Shown: positions 23,190-33,590 of the stretch, piece after piece | How positions within the stretch are numbered: the first letter of the stretch is position 1 | Layout: each line of letters begins with the position of its first letter | NCBI GenBank assembly: GCA_944472155.2 | Contig: OX235271.1 | Coordinates: forward strand, 96,795,256-96,859,255 | Reading direction: 5' to 3' | Length of the DNA: 64,000 nucleotides | DNA from: Trichobilharzia szidati | Taxonomy: Eukaryota > Platyhelminthes > Trematoda > Strigeidida > Schistosomatidae | Notes under the pieces: generated by a model | The model's database searches: none | Seen by the model: only the letters and a program-made list of their open reading frames with translations | What the model was told of the DNA's origin: nothing | Made by a program: the position numbers and the translations under genes

Positions 23190-23830
23190 ACCAGAAAGAA
23201 ACAATTTGTTTTTTCTTGGAAAGATATCATAAGTACTTTTCTCAAAGAGAAGAGTAAATAATCATAAAGTGATTCCATTGACAGCCAGGAGCATTAAGGG
23301 CTATTTTTAATAATAATAATAATAATTTGCTTTATTCCAGAAACAGTACAGTGGTACAGTGTGGAATTTTCAGCACATATCTACAATATTTGCATCTAAT
23401 TTTACCGACGTTTAAAATAAGTATTAAACAAACAAAAAAAAGTAAATCTGAAGACACCAACAGCAAAAAAGAAAAAAAAAAGAAAAAACAGGATAAACAC
23501 AAAATAATTATGAATGCGAAAAAGTACCAAAGTCTGCCAAGGTCTAATGCAGTGTTTGTGGTGGTAGTGTGAGTAATCCTGAATAATACAAAATTTTTTT
23601 GAGGTGGTGACTATGGCATTCACAAACAATGATTTTACCCTGTATTTAACAATCCATAGCCCTAGAAACAAAGTGAAAACCAAATATGTTTATCTGTTGA
23701 CTACTTATCGAAGACGGTACTTCCAAACCGAGGGCACTCAAGAGTTTATATCTCATTTGCAGTAGCTAGGTATTTGGAGTATTAGAACAATATAGGGACA
23801 AGTTAGAGTATCATAGCCAAAGTCAAGATC
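23190..23830. other. Intron sequence with microsatellites
   Basis: Contains an (aat)n run near 23310 and an A-rich low-complexity tract near 23470-23490. Frames through it are lysine-rich and low-complexity and are not taken as genes. Confidence 0.5.
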
Positions 23831-23839
23831 TTTCAGAAG

Positions 23840-25141
23840 TTGACTTTCAAGAACCGATCAGACACAGGGAATGTCAATGTGGCAGAAAAGAAAATGGTTT
23901 CCCTGGATGTTGTCTCTCTCTTCACCAACGTTCCATTGACAGAAACCGTTTGTTTCCTTTGCGACTACATTCAATCCAATAGCATCGATGTTGGTATACC
24001 GATACATTACCTGAAAGAACTGTTACTACGATGCACCTTCAACGTATACTTTAGTTTCAACAAAGAAATATACAGGCAAGTAGATGGGGTAGCAATGGGT
24101 TCTCCCTTAGGACCCCTATTAGCCGACTGCTTTTTGGCTAGCTTAGAAAACAACCCCCTATCATCAACTATCAACGACCTTCATCTCTACAAGAGATACA
24201 TCGACGATACTTTCATTATTTGTGATGAGAATTGTGATTTAAAAAACCTACTTCAAATCTTCAATAACGCCCACCCAAACATCGACTTCACACTTGAGAC
24301 TGAATCCAACGGAATGTTTCACTTCCTCGACGTCCAGCTGACAAGAAACGCCAACAACTCTCTGAAAAGATCCATATACAAAAAACCTACTTGGAATGGT
24401 CAATTCATCAACTTCCAAAGCTTCGTGCCCCTAAGCAGAAAGAGGAACCTGATATACGCTCTTTCCTCGAGGATTCGGAAGATATGCAGCGAGGAAGTGA
24501 TTGAAGAAGAACTGCGTAATCTCCGGAAAACCTTGATGGAAAACGGTTTCCCGCCCAGGTTCATAGACAGAAATCTCAAATCTAAGACTAAGACTTCAGA
24601 ACAAGTCCAATCTGTTCCAAAGAAAACACTTCTGCTTAATCTAGAATTCAAAGGTGATATCGAAGCAGAAATCCTTCGCAAACGTCTCTGCAAATCTCTA
24701 AAGAAAACATACTTCGCCGTGAGCCTACGACTGACGTTTTCTTGCAAGAAACTGTTCAGCCAGAACGTGAAAGACAAGCCGTCGCATTGGGCCACCTCAA
24801 CGTGCATATACCAGTTTACTTGCTCTTGTGGAGCTGAGTACATCGGCCGTACCATGCGCCGACTTGAAAAACGCGCTCGCGAACACTACCCAGCCTGGCT
24901 AGTAAAAGGAGACCGAAAACGTGTATACAGTTCAGTGACAGAACATTTGGCCAACTCAGGACATTCAGCGCCTTTCGAAAAATCCTTCAAAGTAATATAC
25001 AAAATTCAATCAAACCTATCAAAGGGAATCAAATCAAGACATCTGGGCATAGCTGAGGCGCTAGCTATCCAAAAGCTCAAACCCACACTTTGTATCCAAA
25101 AGAATTACGTCCAACCCCTCTCCCTACCATGGCCATCGTAA
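23840..25141 (+). CDS. Penelope-like element: reverse transcriptase plus GIY-YIG endonuclease
   Basis: An uninterrupted frame of about 433 codons (TTG at 23840 is only the first possible start; the real protein began further upstream). Motif A 'VSLDVVSLFTNVP' is near residue 22, motif B 'DGVAMGSPLGPLLAD' near 84, the catalytic box 'RYIDD' near 119, and 'FHFLDVQ' near 163. The C-terminal GIY-YIG domain begins at 'CIYQFTCSCGAEYIGRT' near 325, followed by 'REHYPAW', 'SSVTEHLANSGH' and 'IAEALAIQKLKP'. RT followed by GIY-YIG is diagnostic of PLEs, which copy RNA at a nicked target. The N-terminal part, including RT motifs before A, is missing. It lies in an LRRC49 intron, same strand. Confidence 0.95.
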   Translation: MTFKNRSDTGNVNVAEKKMVSLDVVSLFTNVPLTETVCFLCDYIQSNSIDVGIPIHYLKELLLRCTFNVYFSFNKEIYRQVDGVAMGSPLGPLLADCFLASLENNPLSSTINDLHLYKRYIDDTFIICDENCDLKNLLQIFNNAHPNIDFTLETESNGMFHFLDVQLTRNANNSLKRSIYKKPTWNGQFINFQSFVPLSRKRNLIYALSSRIRKICSEEVIEEELRNLRKTLMENGFPPRFIDRNLKSKTKTSEQVQSVPKKTLLLNLEFKGDIEAEILRKRLCKSLKKTYFAVSLRLTFSCKKLFSQNVKDKPSHWATSTCIYQFTCSCGAEYIGRTMRRLEKRAREHYPAWLVKGDRKRVYSSVTEHLANSGHSAPFEKSFKVIYKIQSNLSKGIKSRHLGIAEALAIQKLKPTLCIQKNYVQPLSLPWPS

Positions 25142-25565
25142 ACAGGTAAATTTTTTAATAATGACAATCTCATCACCTTTCTTATCTAAACTTCCTGTTT
25201 ATCCATGTTATTTTAAGTTTTCTTAAACCCTGTTTACACTACCATATTTTCATACCCACTCTTCCTGTTTATTTTGTCATTTTACTATTTCTACATATTT
25301 AATCCCTGATTGCATAAACAATTATTCATCATACTAGTCTCTTATCCAAACATCCTGTATATTTTGTTATTTCTACATTTCTAACCCTCAATTGCATAAT
25401 GTCAGTCTTCTTAGTTATTATAATGCTACTTTGTTCAAGTTTCACCCATCCCCCCTGTTTGTTACGTCATTTTAATTCCTAATTGTAATTTTTTATTAAT
25501 TTGACCCCTAACCAGAAATTGTTCTGGAACTTTCCCATCCATTTTATATAAATACACGAATGTAC

Positions 25566-25608
25566 AGCCTAGATGATGACTTCGTCGAAAAGAAAATTTT
25601 CTTCGCTG
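25566..25608 (+). ncRNA. Hammerhead-like motif 425 bases downstream of the PLE frame
   Basis: Stem I cagc/gctg; core-like gatgatga; stem II gac/gtc around ttc; GAAA; a perfectly self-complementary stem III (agaaaattttct) ending in TC, the cleavage-site position. Hammerhead motifs with tiny stem III are known from PLE terminal repeats. There are extra bases between stem I and the TGATGA box, so activity is uncertain. Similar motifs occur at 13641, 39761, 53003 and 53621. Confidence 0.55.
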
Positions 25609-25753
25609 CAATTGTCTTTTTATTAATTCCTATGACACAGGGAATACTAAGAAATGTCATTGAAAATCAAATCGTGCCCGCCTTTTTGGAATTGGAGAGG
25701 ATAGATACAGTATTCTGCTTAAATACTAGGTACTTTTTCTGCAAATCTACACT

Positions 25754-25853
25754 GTTAGGTAGGGTTATGGCTTTTAAGATTAAGGTTTAGGGTCTAGGGT
25801 CAAAGTTAGGGTTAGGAGTTAGAATTATGGTTAGAGTTAGCAGTAGGTTAGAG
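25754..25853 (+). repeat. Degenerate TTAGGG-type (telomere-like) array
   Basis: Units such as ggttaggtagggtta, tttagggtctagggt and agttagggttagg, imperfect over about 100 bases. The orientation is opposite to the array at 21629-21768; together they bracket 4 kb containing the PLE. Confidence 0.8.
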
Positions 25854-25859
25854 AATAGT

Positions 25860-26935
25860 ATCAAAAATATCAATAGATCTCAAAGTACCATGACCTACAG
25901 TTACCTGGATAAATAAGTATATCGCGCATGGTACGGTTTCTGCATAGATCATCTGTGTATTGACTGGGAGATATTCTTACAACACATCAGCTACAACTAT
26001 ACAGTGTAATATCAAATTTGCAATATTTTTTAGTGTATTTTTCAACGATTGTGAGAATTCGTCGCTTCTGAATTCTGATTGGTTGTTCAAGGTCACTGTG
26101 GTTTCGGCCATGATACTTTAACTTCACCTAATATAGTATCACCCCCAGACTTATGGTTCGATAGAAAGAAATAATTTTACACTTAGAGAATGGCTGACAG
26201 CAAAAGGAGGTGGCTAGAAGACAGGACTTCCATCGATTCTAGTAACGAATCATGCTTCTGCCCAGAAAATAACAAACAAGTCATGAAATGTAAAAAGCAG
26301 TCACAAAATATGAAGTATAAACAGGTCGTTCGCGCAAGAATGTTCTAGTAAAGAGAAAAGAGTGAAATGCATAACGTTTGAAGCTGGAGAACAAGTGAAG
26401 TGTAGAGAAACAAAGCACACTACTGAATGCAGGCCAGATTCACGGACATCTGGAATGTTCTTGAATTGATTGGATACATAAAAGGAGTTACTCAAATTGC
26501 AGGTGGTCAAAATGACTGACTGTTTATATTTCATTTTGTAAACTAAATGACTTTTAAAGTTTATAAGAGAAGTAATATGTCCATTAAAAGAAAAACACGC
26601 AATAAAAATGATTTATGACGTTTTTATTATCAAACGATATTCCCACTCCCCGCCCTTCACTGAACAATAACTTATATTTTTCCTTATGCTTAATAAAGAA
26701 CAAAACAGTAAAACTCAAATGTATCAAATCATCAAACGTAAAGAATAAAACTAAACAGTTATCCGTAAGTTTAAACAATAATACACCATTCAAGTACCCA
26801 AGAGTTATTTACTGTTGTCCTTTTGTTCCATTTTTTTGACCTTATCATGTGTTGCTGTTTTTTTTCAATGTTTTCGTTTTCACTTCATTAAGATGGATGT
26901 TAAAGTATTTATAGATGAAGTATTCTTGAATTCGT
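25860..26935. other. Intron sequence, one small unexplained frame
   Basis: An ATG at 26190 opens a 52-codon frame starting 'MADSKRRWLEDR' that stops at 26348. I do not recognise it; it may be chance or a decayed gene. Nothing else is named here. Confidence 0.3.
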
Positions 26936-26937
26936 TA

Positions 26938-27303
26938 CAGGATTTCATCATGAGCTGACATTGGTTAGAGAACCATTGGAAAACCACCAGGGAGTACTGG
27001 ACAGTTGTTTTGTCCTAGTTTGGGACTCTTGAGAAATACGCACCCACCGACACGGTTCGAACCCAGGACCTTCTGGTTACAAGACGAGCGAGCCATCTGG
27101 TAGATCATTAAGCCACTGGGACCCGATTCAATGGTCAGTTCATGAATTCTAACTTCTGCCAATTCACGACATAGCGCGATCACTAACCAGTGTCTTCGGT
27201 GAGTGTTTGTCCTCACACCCAACCTGCTGCACCCTACTGGTCACGACTTCCCACTGGAACCCAGGTAGATACCTACCTGAATAGGGCGAGTCGCCAGTGA
27301 GCA
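26938..27303 (-). mobile_element. Hammerhead SINE family A, left half of inverted dimer
   Basis: Minus-strand full-length copy: tail near 26940, hammerhead region 26990-27035 (stem II present; GAAA replaced by an aaaac variant), B box near 27055, A box near 27115, 5' end near 27300. It abuts a plus-strand copy head to head. Confidence 0.85.
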
Positions 27304-27591
27304 TCTCATTGGGGACAAATACTCGCCGAAGACATTGGCTAGCGGTTGCGCTATGTCGTGAATTGGTAGAAGCTAGAATTCATGAACTGGCCATTGGATT
27401 TGGTCTCAGTGGCTTAATGGTCTACCGGCTGGCTTGCTCGCCTTGTAACGAGAAGGTCCTGGGTTCGAACCATGGCGGTGGGCGTGTGTCGATGAGGAGT
27501 CCCAAACTAGGACAAAACAACTGTCCAGTACTCCCTGGTGGTTTTCCAATGGTTCTCTAACCAATGTCAGCTCATGATGAAATCCTGTAAC
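27304..27591 (+). mobile_element. Hammerhead SINE family A, right half of inverted dimer
   Basis: The 5' region starts right at the junction, the tRNA-like unit lies near 27405-27475 (A box tggcttaatgg, B box gggttcgaacc), the hammerhead region at about 27487-27535 with gtccc, aaacta, ggac and an aaac variant of GAAA, and the tail ends in 'agctcatgatgaaatcc'. Confidence 0.85.
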
Positions 27592-27971
27592 CGATAAATG
27601 AAATCCCTTCAAACCAATGCTTGAATATTCTTGAATTCCTCAAGTTTTATTTTAATGATATTCACTTGTTGGTGGGTATTAATGAAACAGGAGATGTATA
27701 CTTTATTCTGTATGCAAAAAATTATCTTTTTTGTTGATGTTGAGAAACAAACTAATTCTCATGTAAATTTACTAACAAAACAAAACAAACTTAATCCCAT
27801 TGGTAGTTATTGCCTAAGCAATAATACCATGTCACAGCAGCTCGAAACATTATGAAGGTATTCTTTCAAGAAGTCAGTATAAACACAAACAGACATATCA
27901 ATCCATTTCAGTAGAATGAACAAAAGGAAATTACAAGTATAAATCAATATGTTTGATTACAGTGCAGTCAA

Positions 27972-28206
27972 TGCTTCAGTAGTACAGTGATATAATGTTC
28001 TCCGACGTTCACACACGTGTTCTGGGGTTCAATCCCCAGCCAGTGCACTCCTAAACCTCACTTAGCTGGTAATAAGCTTAGTGAAGAGGGATGACTGCGT
28101 GTGAAGTTAGCAACCCCACCCCTATAAGAAACATCATTGCTATTGAAACTTGAGAGCTCGAGCTTGAAGCCCTGCTCTTCATTTGGAATGCAAAGGAATA
28201 AAAAAC
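27972..28206 (+). mobile_element. tRNA-headed SINE, body type B1, diverged
   Basis: Head with an A-box-like 'agtacagtgatataatg' and B box ggttcaatccc; the body keeps 'gtgaagagggatgac', 'gcaaccccacccc', 'cttgaagccctgctcttc' and 'aaaggaataaaa'. Confidence 0.75.
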
Positions 28207-28299
28207 ATAAAAAAATAATAAAATAAATAAATAAAATAAAACTGTACAAGTGTATTGAAATGAATATAGCTACAATCAGCCGAATGAGTTAAATTGTTT

Positions 28300-28500
28300 G
28301 GAGGATTTCATCATGAGCTGACATCGGTTAAAGAACCATTGGAAAGCCAGAGAGTACTGGACAGCTGTTTCATTCTAGTTTGGGACTCTGTTGAAGAGTC
28401 TCACGCCCAACCTTCCCTCTCTGTCGCTCTTACTACTGGGAATCAAGCCCAAACCAACTGTGTGGTTGGGGAGCATCCTACTATTAACCACTGACGCGTA
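28300..28500 (-). mobile_element. Chimeric SINE: family A tail joined to B1-like head
   Basis: Minus-strand family A tail plus hammerhead region (28300-28390) is followed without a break by sequence like the B1 body and head (gcccaaccttccctc, then ggttggggagcatcc and 'ccactgacgc'). It looks like a template-switch or insertion chimera of two SINE families. Confidence 0.6.
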
Positions 28501-28814
28501 TTGTGGTGTGTTGAAAACTTCATCCTAGAGACACACTTTTCCTAGAAATGGGGAATTAACAAAATCTGTTAGATAAGAATTATGAAACTTATAGTTAAAG
28601 CGAGTAGAAATCAGACATTAGGCCCAGATGTATGAGTTAGCATAAATAATAAAGGAAATGATGATGAAATGAAATTACATTTGTTGCAATAATTATTTTG
28701 AATTTTCCGTTGATTGATTTCGCTGCACTGAGTTGTTCATCCTCTGTTAACATGTTGGCTCTTAGTGCGGATGCTTCGGTTAACATGGCACTATTTAGTT
28801 AGTTAGGGGGATCA

Positions 28815-29060
28815 TTTCACAAGTGGTAGCTATTGTGGTCTAGTGGATAATACTTTGGCTTCCGAAAAGATAGGCGCTGGTTTTGAATTTCTTTGGAAAC
28901 AATAGTACTTAGTAGGGTTGCAGATGCATGCAGCTGACAAGTCCTAAATAGGCCGAGGCATGCGTCATAGATTTCACCGACAGACACCATAAACCACAGC
29001 ACGTAAAATGATAAGATTATAAAATTAATTGAGATTCTAGTCACAAAAGTCGGACATATT
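28815..29060 (+). mobile_element. tRNA-related SINE (family C), partial
   Basis: A tRNA-like segment tggtctagtgg (A box) with a weak B-box-like ggttttgaatt, followed by sequence ending near 'atagatttcaccgacag'. It resembles the C units of the hairpin at 29290-29822. Confidence 0.45.
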
Positions 29061-29289
29061 AGGAAAAGACTAACAGTTGCTTTTCTGCCCATAGTAAATA
29101 ATTCCCTTTAGAATTACTTGATAGCTAGCACTAGTAAAAGTAAGGTTCCTTTTTGATTGCACACTAGTCAGTAGCTAGTGTAATGGGTGTGTCTGGTCCT
29201 GTTTTTCGTACAAACTGAATTCTATCAGTCGAGTATGCAATGTGACCACCATGATAGGTGGCTCACGGTGCGCTGTGAATTGTTGATAT

Positions 29290-29822
29290 TAGATGATTGG
29301 AGGCAATCGGCAGGAAGCCTTGCTCGACCAAGGTTTCATGCTAGTTGACACTCACCAGCAAGGTGTATCTGCAACCTCGAAGAGACTCATGTCCCTTCTG
29401 AAATTCAAACCCACATCACCCAGTGCTGCAGTTAGAGATCTTAACACTGAGCTATTTAGGCTCGTGACTGACCTCCTGTAGGACTGTATTTCATATTTTT
29501 GATTGGACACTAGCCATCTAGCGTGATGGCCACATTTCAAACTTGACTGGTAGAATTCAGTCTACACCGAAGATAGGACTAGACACATTATACCAGTTAC
29601 TGACTAGTGTCCAATCAAAAATATAGAATACAGTCCTACAAGAGATTAATCGCAAGCCTAAATAGCTCAATGTTAAGGTCTCTGACCGGGTGATTTGGGT
29701 TTGAATTTCAGAAGGGACATGAATCTCTTCGAGGTTGCAGATACACCTGGCTGGTGAGTGTCGACTAGCATGAAACCTTGGTCGAGCAAGGCTTCCTGCC
29801 GATTGCCTCCAATCATCTAATA
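29290..29822. repeat. Inverted pair of family C SINE-like units
   Basis: 29290-29510 (minus-oriented) and 29603-29822 (plus-oriented) are complementary: 'gattggaggcaatcggcagg' at the left reappears as its complement at the right. The right unit reads a tRNA-like 'tagctcaatgttaaggtc...ggtttgaatttc'. The spacer is about 90 bases. Another unit of this family lies at 47700-47880. Confidence 0.85.
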
Positions 29823-29828
29823 ACAAGT

Positions 29829-30064
29829 GCGTCGGTGGCACAGTGGTTAGGACGCTCGCCGACCATGCACATGGTCCGGGGTTCAATCCCCGGCCAACTC
29901 ACTCCTTTACCTCGCTAAGCCAGAAATAACGCTGGTGAAGAGGAAAGGTTGGGCATGAGGCTAGCAACCCCATCCTGCAAAATAATAAACACTGCTACAG
30001 AAACTTCAAGCCACTAGCTTGAAGCCCTGTGTTCCACTGGGGAACGTGAAGGAAATAAAAAAAA
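29829..30064 (+). mobile_element. tRNA-headed SINE, body type B1, well preserved
   Basis: The head has A box tggcacagtgg and B box ggttcaatccc. The body has the diagnostic 'gaggaaaggttgggcatgag', 'aacttcaagccactagctt' and 'gttccactggggaac' segments and an A-rich end. Inserted immediately after the inverted C pair. Confidence 0.9.
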
Positions 30065-30421
30065 TCTAATAACAAAATTAAGGTTCACTTTGACCGAGTG
30101 CAGTTCAGTCGTATCCCGTCTGATTAAAGGGCGGTCAGTCACATCCAGCACCAACAGTTATTCCAAGGGGGAATGTCTATCTTAACTCAGTAGCTGTCTA
30201 GATGACACTTTAGAGTTCAAAACAATTAACACTGAAGGCTCTACACTTTATTTAAATTAATTTTTAGAAAAATAGATATAGCCAAGCAACCTATTTCATA
30301 TTACAAAGGAATTCATGAACGCTTGAAATCTACGACGAGCGGCTATTAAATAACCCATTTCATTGTGAATTAAAACAATCGCTTATTTTCGTGTTTTCTT
30401 CGCATTTAATTCTCACTAAAG

Positions 30422-30660
30422 CCTATTAAAAATGAAACAAACAATAGAATTCGTATGGATGAAAATTGTCGGAAATCTACAGCGCCAAGATTATCACTAT
30501 CATCGTCATCACCATCATCATCATCTGGAAATGAAGAGTGTTTACAATCTGGACTACAGTTAACACCGACAACCTTTGTAGATAGTTTATCAAATCACTT
30601 AAAAGGGAATGTGAATTCTGAACAAAATAAAAATACACTAGAAATCAATGATGAAAGAAA
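30422..30660 (+). CDS. LRRC49: LRRC49-like gene, linker exon
   Basis: A frame of 79 codons reads 'MDENCRKSTAPRLSLSSSSPSSSSG', low-complexity and Ser-rich, and ends at gttagt. The start follows an AG at 30420-30421 (phase 0, matching the previous exon); an alternative acceptor is at 30447. It joins in phase (aa|c) to the exon at 34239. This spacer is not conserved in sequence, so support is from splice phase and codon composition. The conserved charged helix expected before it was not found. Confidence 0.6.
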
Positions 30661-30812
30661 GTTAGTGTACTTAACTGTATCATTCTAATGATTCAAATAT
30701 CATAATTTCTTGAAAGTTGTTTTCAGCAATAGTCATGAATAATTCAATTATAAAAAAAACTTATATTTCCAACAGTTAGTTTGTAAGGAGTAAATTTGTT
30801 TTTACGAGTTTG

Positions 30813-31065
30813 ACCACGGATTGATGCTCGCTAGTGACTTGCTACAGAACGGAGTTTCCTGGAGTTCTAATGAGAAATGGTGACCAGTGAGGTTCAACCA
30901 GATGTCACGTGTGAGGATGGATTTCCCACCGATGACATTGGTTGGGGTCGCGCTAAATCACGAATTCGAGGAAGTTAGAATTCATGAGTTGGCCATTGAA
31001 TCGGGTCCCAGTGGCTGAATGGTAAACGAGCTTGCCTTGTAACCTGAAGGTCCTGGCTCCTGGTC
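30813..31065 (+). mobile_element. Hammerhead SINE family A, 5' part only
   Basis: It matches the 5' region and the A box (agtggctgaatgg) of family A and stops near the expected B box; the ribozyme part is absent. Confidence 0.65.
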
Positions 31066-31403
31066 AAACTCGTAAAAACTTACATATCTAATTGAAAACG
31101 ATATTAATCAGAAACATTAATCATCTCCTCAGTGAATTCCTAGAGAAAATCCTGGTACCACTACCATGTTTTCCATCAATATTCTGTTATAAGCATATAA
31201 CTGTTATGAAGCAAGTCTTGTAGCATTTGATAAATAAATCGGAAGCCTGACCAATCAAATTCCACTAAACTTGCTACTACACAAAATGACATTGTTCATT
31301 GTCTGTTGACTAACCAGTTGTTAAAGTCTCCAGTAATAAGCTGAATAGCTCAATGTTCAAATCGTTGACAATAGCACTAAATGACATGGATTCACATCCG
31401 TGT

Positions 31404-31605
31404 GCGTCGGTGGCACAGTGGTTAGGACTCTCGCAGGCCATTAACATGGTCCGGGTTTCGATCTCCTGCGTACGCGCACCTGAATCTATGGTCGGCCTAC
31501 AAAATTTAGGCTACCGACATCACATGCAGTAAATTCCATACTTGTACCATAAATACGGTGCAGAATCAAGCTATAATCAAAGAAAAAAATTAGAAAAAAG
31601 TAACA
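31404..31605 (+). mobile_element. tRNA-headed SINE, body type B2
   Basis: Head gcgtcggtggcacagtgg with a mutated B box (gtttcgatctcc), followed by the B2 body ('atggtcggcctacaaaattt') and tail ('atcaagctataatcaaag'). A family C-like tRNA segment (tagctcaatgttc) lies just upstream. Confidence 0.8.
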
Positions 31606-32144
31606 ACAAACAGAGAAATCAATAGAGTAAAAAGTAGGTAAACACACTGCTCAAATCGAAGTTAATTAATTGTAATCATAAGGTGAGTAAGTAAAGGATA
31701 ACAGCTACGCGTCTTAATCCCTATTAAAATGATTGGCGTAGATTATTTTAATAAAATTTCCTGTTACAAATCTTATTTTCTTGAATATAAACATGCAAAC
31801 AGCGATTTCTAACTTTCTTCCACTGCTAAACTCGTAGACGTTAAAAACTCTTGTAGAAGGAAAAAACTGTTCCATTCAGGTGATTTTTCATTTAGTAGAG
31901 ATCTCAGTGTCATATAAGTCGATTATATTACCATCCAGTTTGTAGGTAATTGAGCTTCTAATTTTCCCGTATAGAAAGAGATAATACACCAGCTACTGTC
32001 TAGTAAAGTAATTTAGTAGTTGAGAAATGAATAAATTGAGGATTATTATTCTGAATGCAAGTGTCTGTGATTCGTGTTCAAGCCACTGTCTCTCTCTCGA
32101 GAGAGAGAGAGAGAATACCTTCTAACAAGAAAATAATGTTATAT

Positions 32145-32262
32145 ATAGAGTCCCAAACAAGGACCAAAAAGCGGTCCAGTACTCCCAGGTTTTCCAGTGG
32201 TTCTCTAATTGATGTTAGCTCATGATGAAATCCTCCATGAAATCAAACAAAATCCCTACAAA
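32145..32262 (+). mobile_element. Hammerhead SINE family A, 3' part
   Basis: Starts at the stem II region (agagtcccaaacaagg), with a damaged GAAA box, and keeps the tail through 'aaatccctacaaaaacc'. A (ct)n/(ga)n palindromic tract precedes it at 32092-32114. Confidence 0.7.
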
Positions 32263-32281
32263 AACCAATACTTGAAAATTA

Positions 32282-32645
32282 ATCTGATGCTCACTAGCGA
32301 CTGGCCCTATTCAGGCAGTTAAGCTGAGGTTCTAGTGGGAAGCCATGACCAATTGGGTACAGAAGGTTAACGGTGAGACAGTAACTCATCGAAGGAGACA
32401 TTGCGAATTGGTCGCGCTATGTCATGAATTGGCAGAAGTTAGAATTCATCAACTGGCCATTGGATCGTGTCCCTGTGGCTTAGTGGTCTACCAGCTAGCT
32501 AGCCTTGTAACCAGAAGGTCGTGAGTTCGAACCGCAGCGGTGGGTGCGTGCTGATGAAGGGTCCCAAACTGGGACAGAACATCTGTGCAGTACTCCTTGG
32601 TGGTTTTCCAATGGTTCCCTAACTGATGTCAGCTCATGATGAATT
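32282..32645 (+). mobile_element. Hammerhead SINE family A, full length
   Basis: Full 5' region; A box tggcttagtgg; B-box-like gagttcgaacc; hammerhead region at about 32548-32595 with gatga, gtccc, ctggac-like stem II variant and GAAC instead of GAAA; tail to 'catgatgaa'. It is tandem with the partial copy at 32145. Confidence 0.75.
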
Positions 32646-33234
32646 CCTCTATGCAATATACTGTATGAACTGCCGTTTGATTGATTAACTGAATTATCCA
32701 GGTAGAACTCTTCAAAAGATTCCATCATTTCAGTTAGTCATACTTTAGAAAAGTTCAATTAAAAATAGAGAATGAAAATTTGATGAAAATAAAACAGACG
32801 ACAGTGTACAGTAGAAAGGGAGGCAACGCCTACGACTGAGCTGCTCACTAATAATCAATGAGAATTGGAAAAGTGTTGAAAGTTTCAAACAGTTTGCATA
32901 CATTTCCTAGTTCTAACTTCAAATTAATCGTGAAGGAGTTATATTATTATTTTGAATAAAGCAAGAATAACAGTTTGTACAGAATAAAATGGTACCATCA
33001 TTTATTTCGTTGGCTTCTACTCAGCTGCTTACAGACCAAAGACATTATTAAGTATATTTACATAAACAGTTTTAATATACTTACGCTGAGAGCTCCTTTT
33101 TAAACAAGAATCAATCATTCAATATATGCATACAATGCTAATAATAATAATGAAGACTTCATCTCAAACAATAATAATCTTACACAATGGAACCTTTCGG
33201 TATTACGCAATCAGATGAAAGAGAGAATGAAAAC

Positions 33235-33560
33235 ACTCAGTTATCAGGGCAAGGAAAGACTGATAACCGCTTCTTTCTGAACGCATAAATCAGATTTCAG
33301 GCACTTGATGAAGATTGCTTCGGCAAACTTAAGGAGAATTGAACTCTTTTGCCTATTGATAATTTTGAACGATCTTGTGATGTCCATCTCATGACCCCGT
33401 ATCAAGAAAATCCCTAGTAATGGCATTGTTTAAAGAATGTGTTCCCTTGAGACGTAGGCTTTTTGGTACGTGTTCAGAAAATCGGAGGTATGCTCTTCTT
33501 TCTGTTCTTCCAATGTATGAAGTTCCTGAAAAATCGCCTCCGGCATATTATTATTATTGT
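33235..33560 (-). pseudogene. PLE GIY-YIG domain fragment
   Basis: Minus strand: 'GTSYIGRTERRAYLRFSEHVPKSL', then 'GHEMDITRSFK' and 'FAEAIFIKCLKSDLCVQK', the end of a PLE GIY-YIG domain, with one frameshift near 33420. The RT part is absent. Confidence 0.8.
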
Positions 33561-33590
33561 GAACCCAGAGAAATTATTGAACAAGAGTTT

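Noticed and set aside
24400..24855. 151-codon minus-strand frame
   Set aside because: It is the shadow of the PLE frame on the opposite strand.
29829..29903. tRNA gene candidate (head of B1 SINE)
   Set aside because: The anticodon loop lacks the normal U33 and the unit is followed by a repeated SINE body; copies recur across the window, so it is a SINE head.
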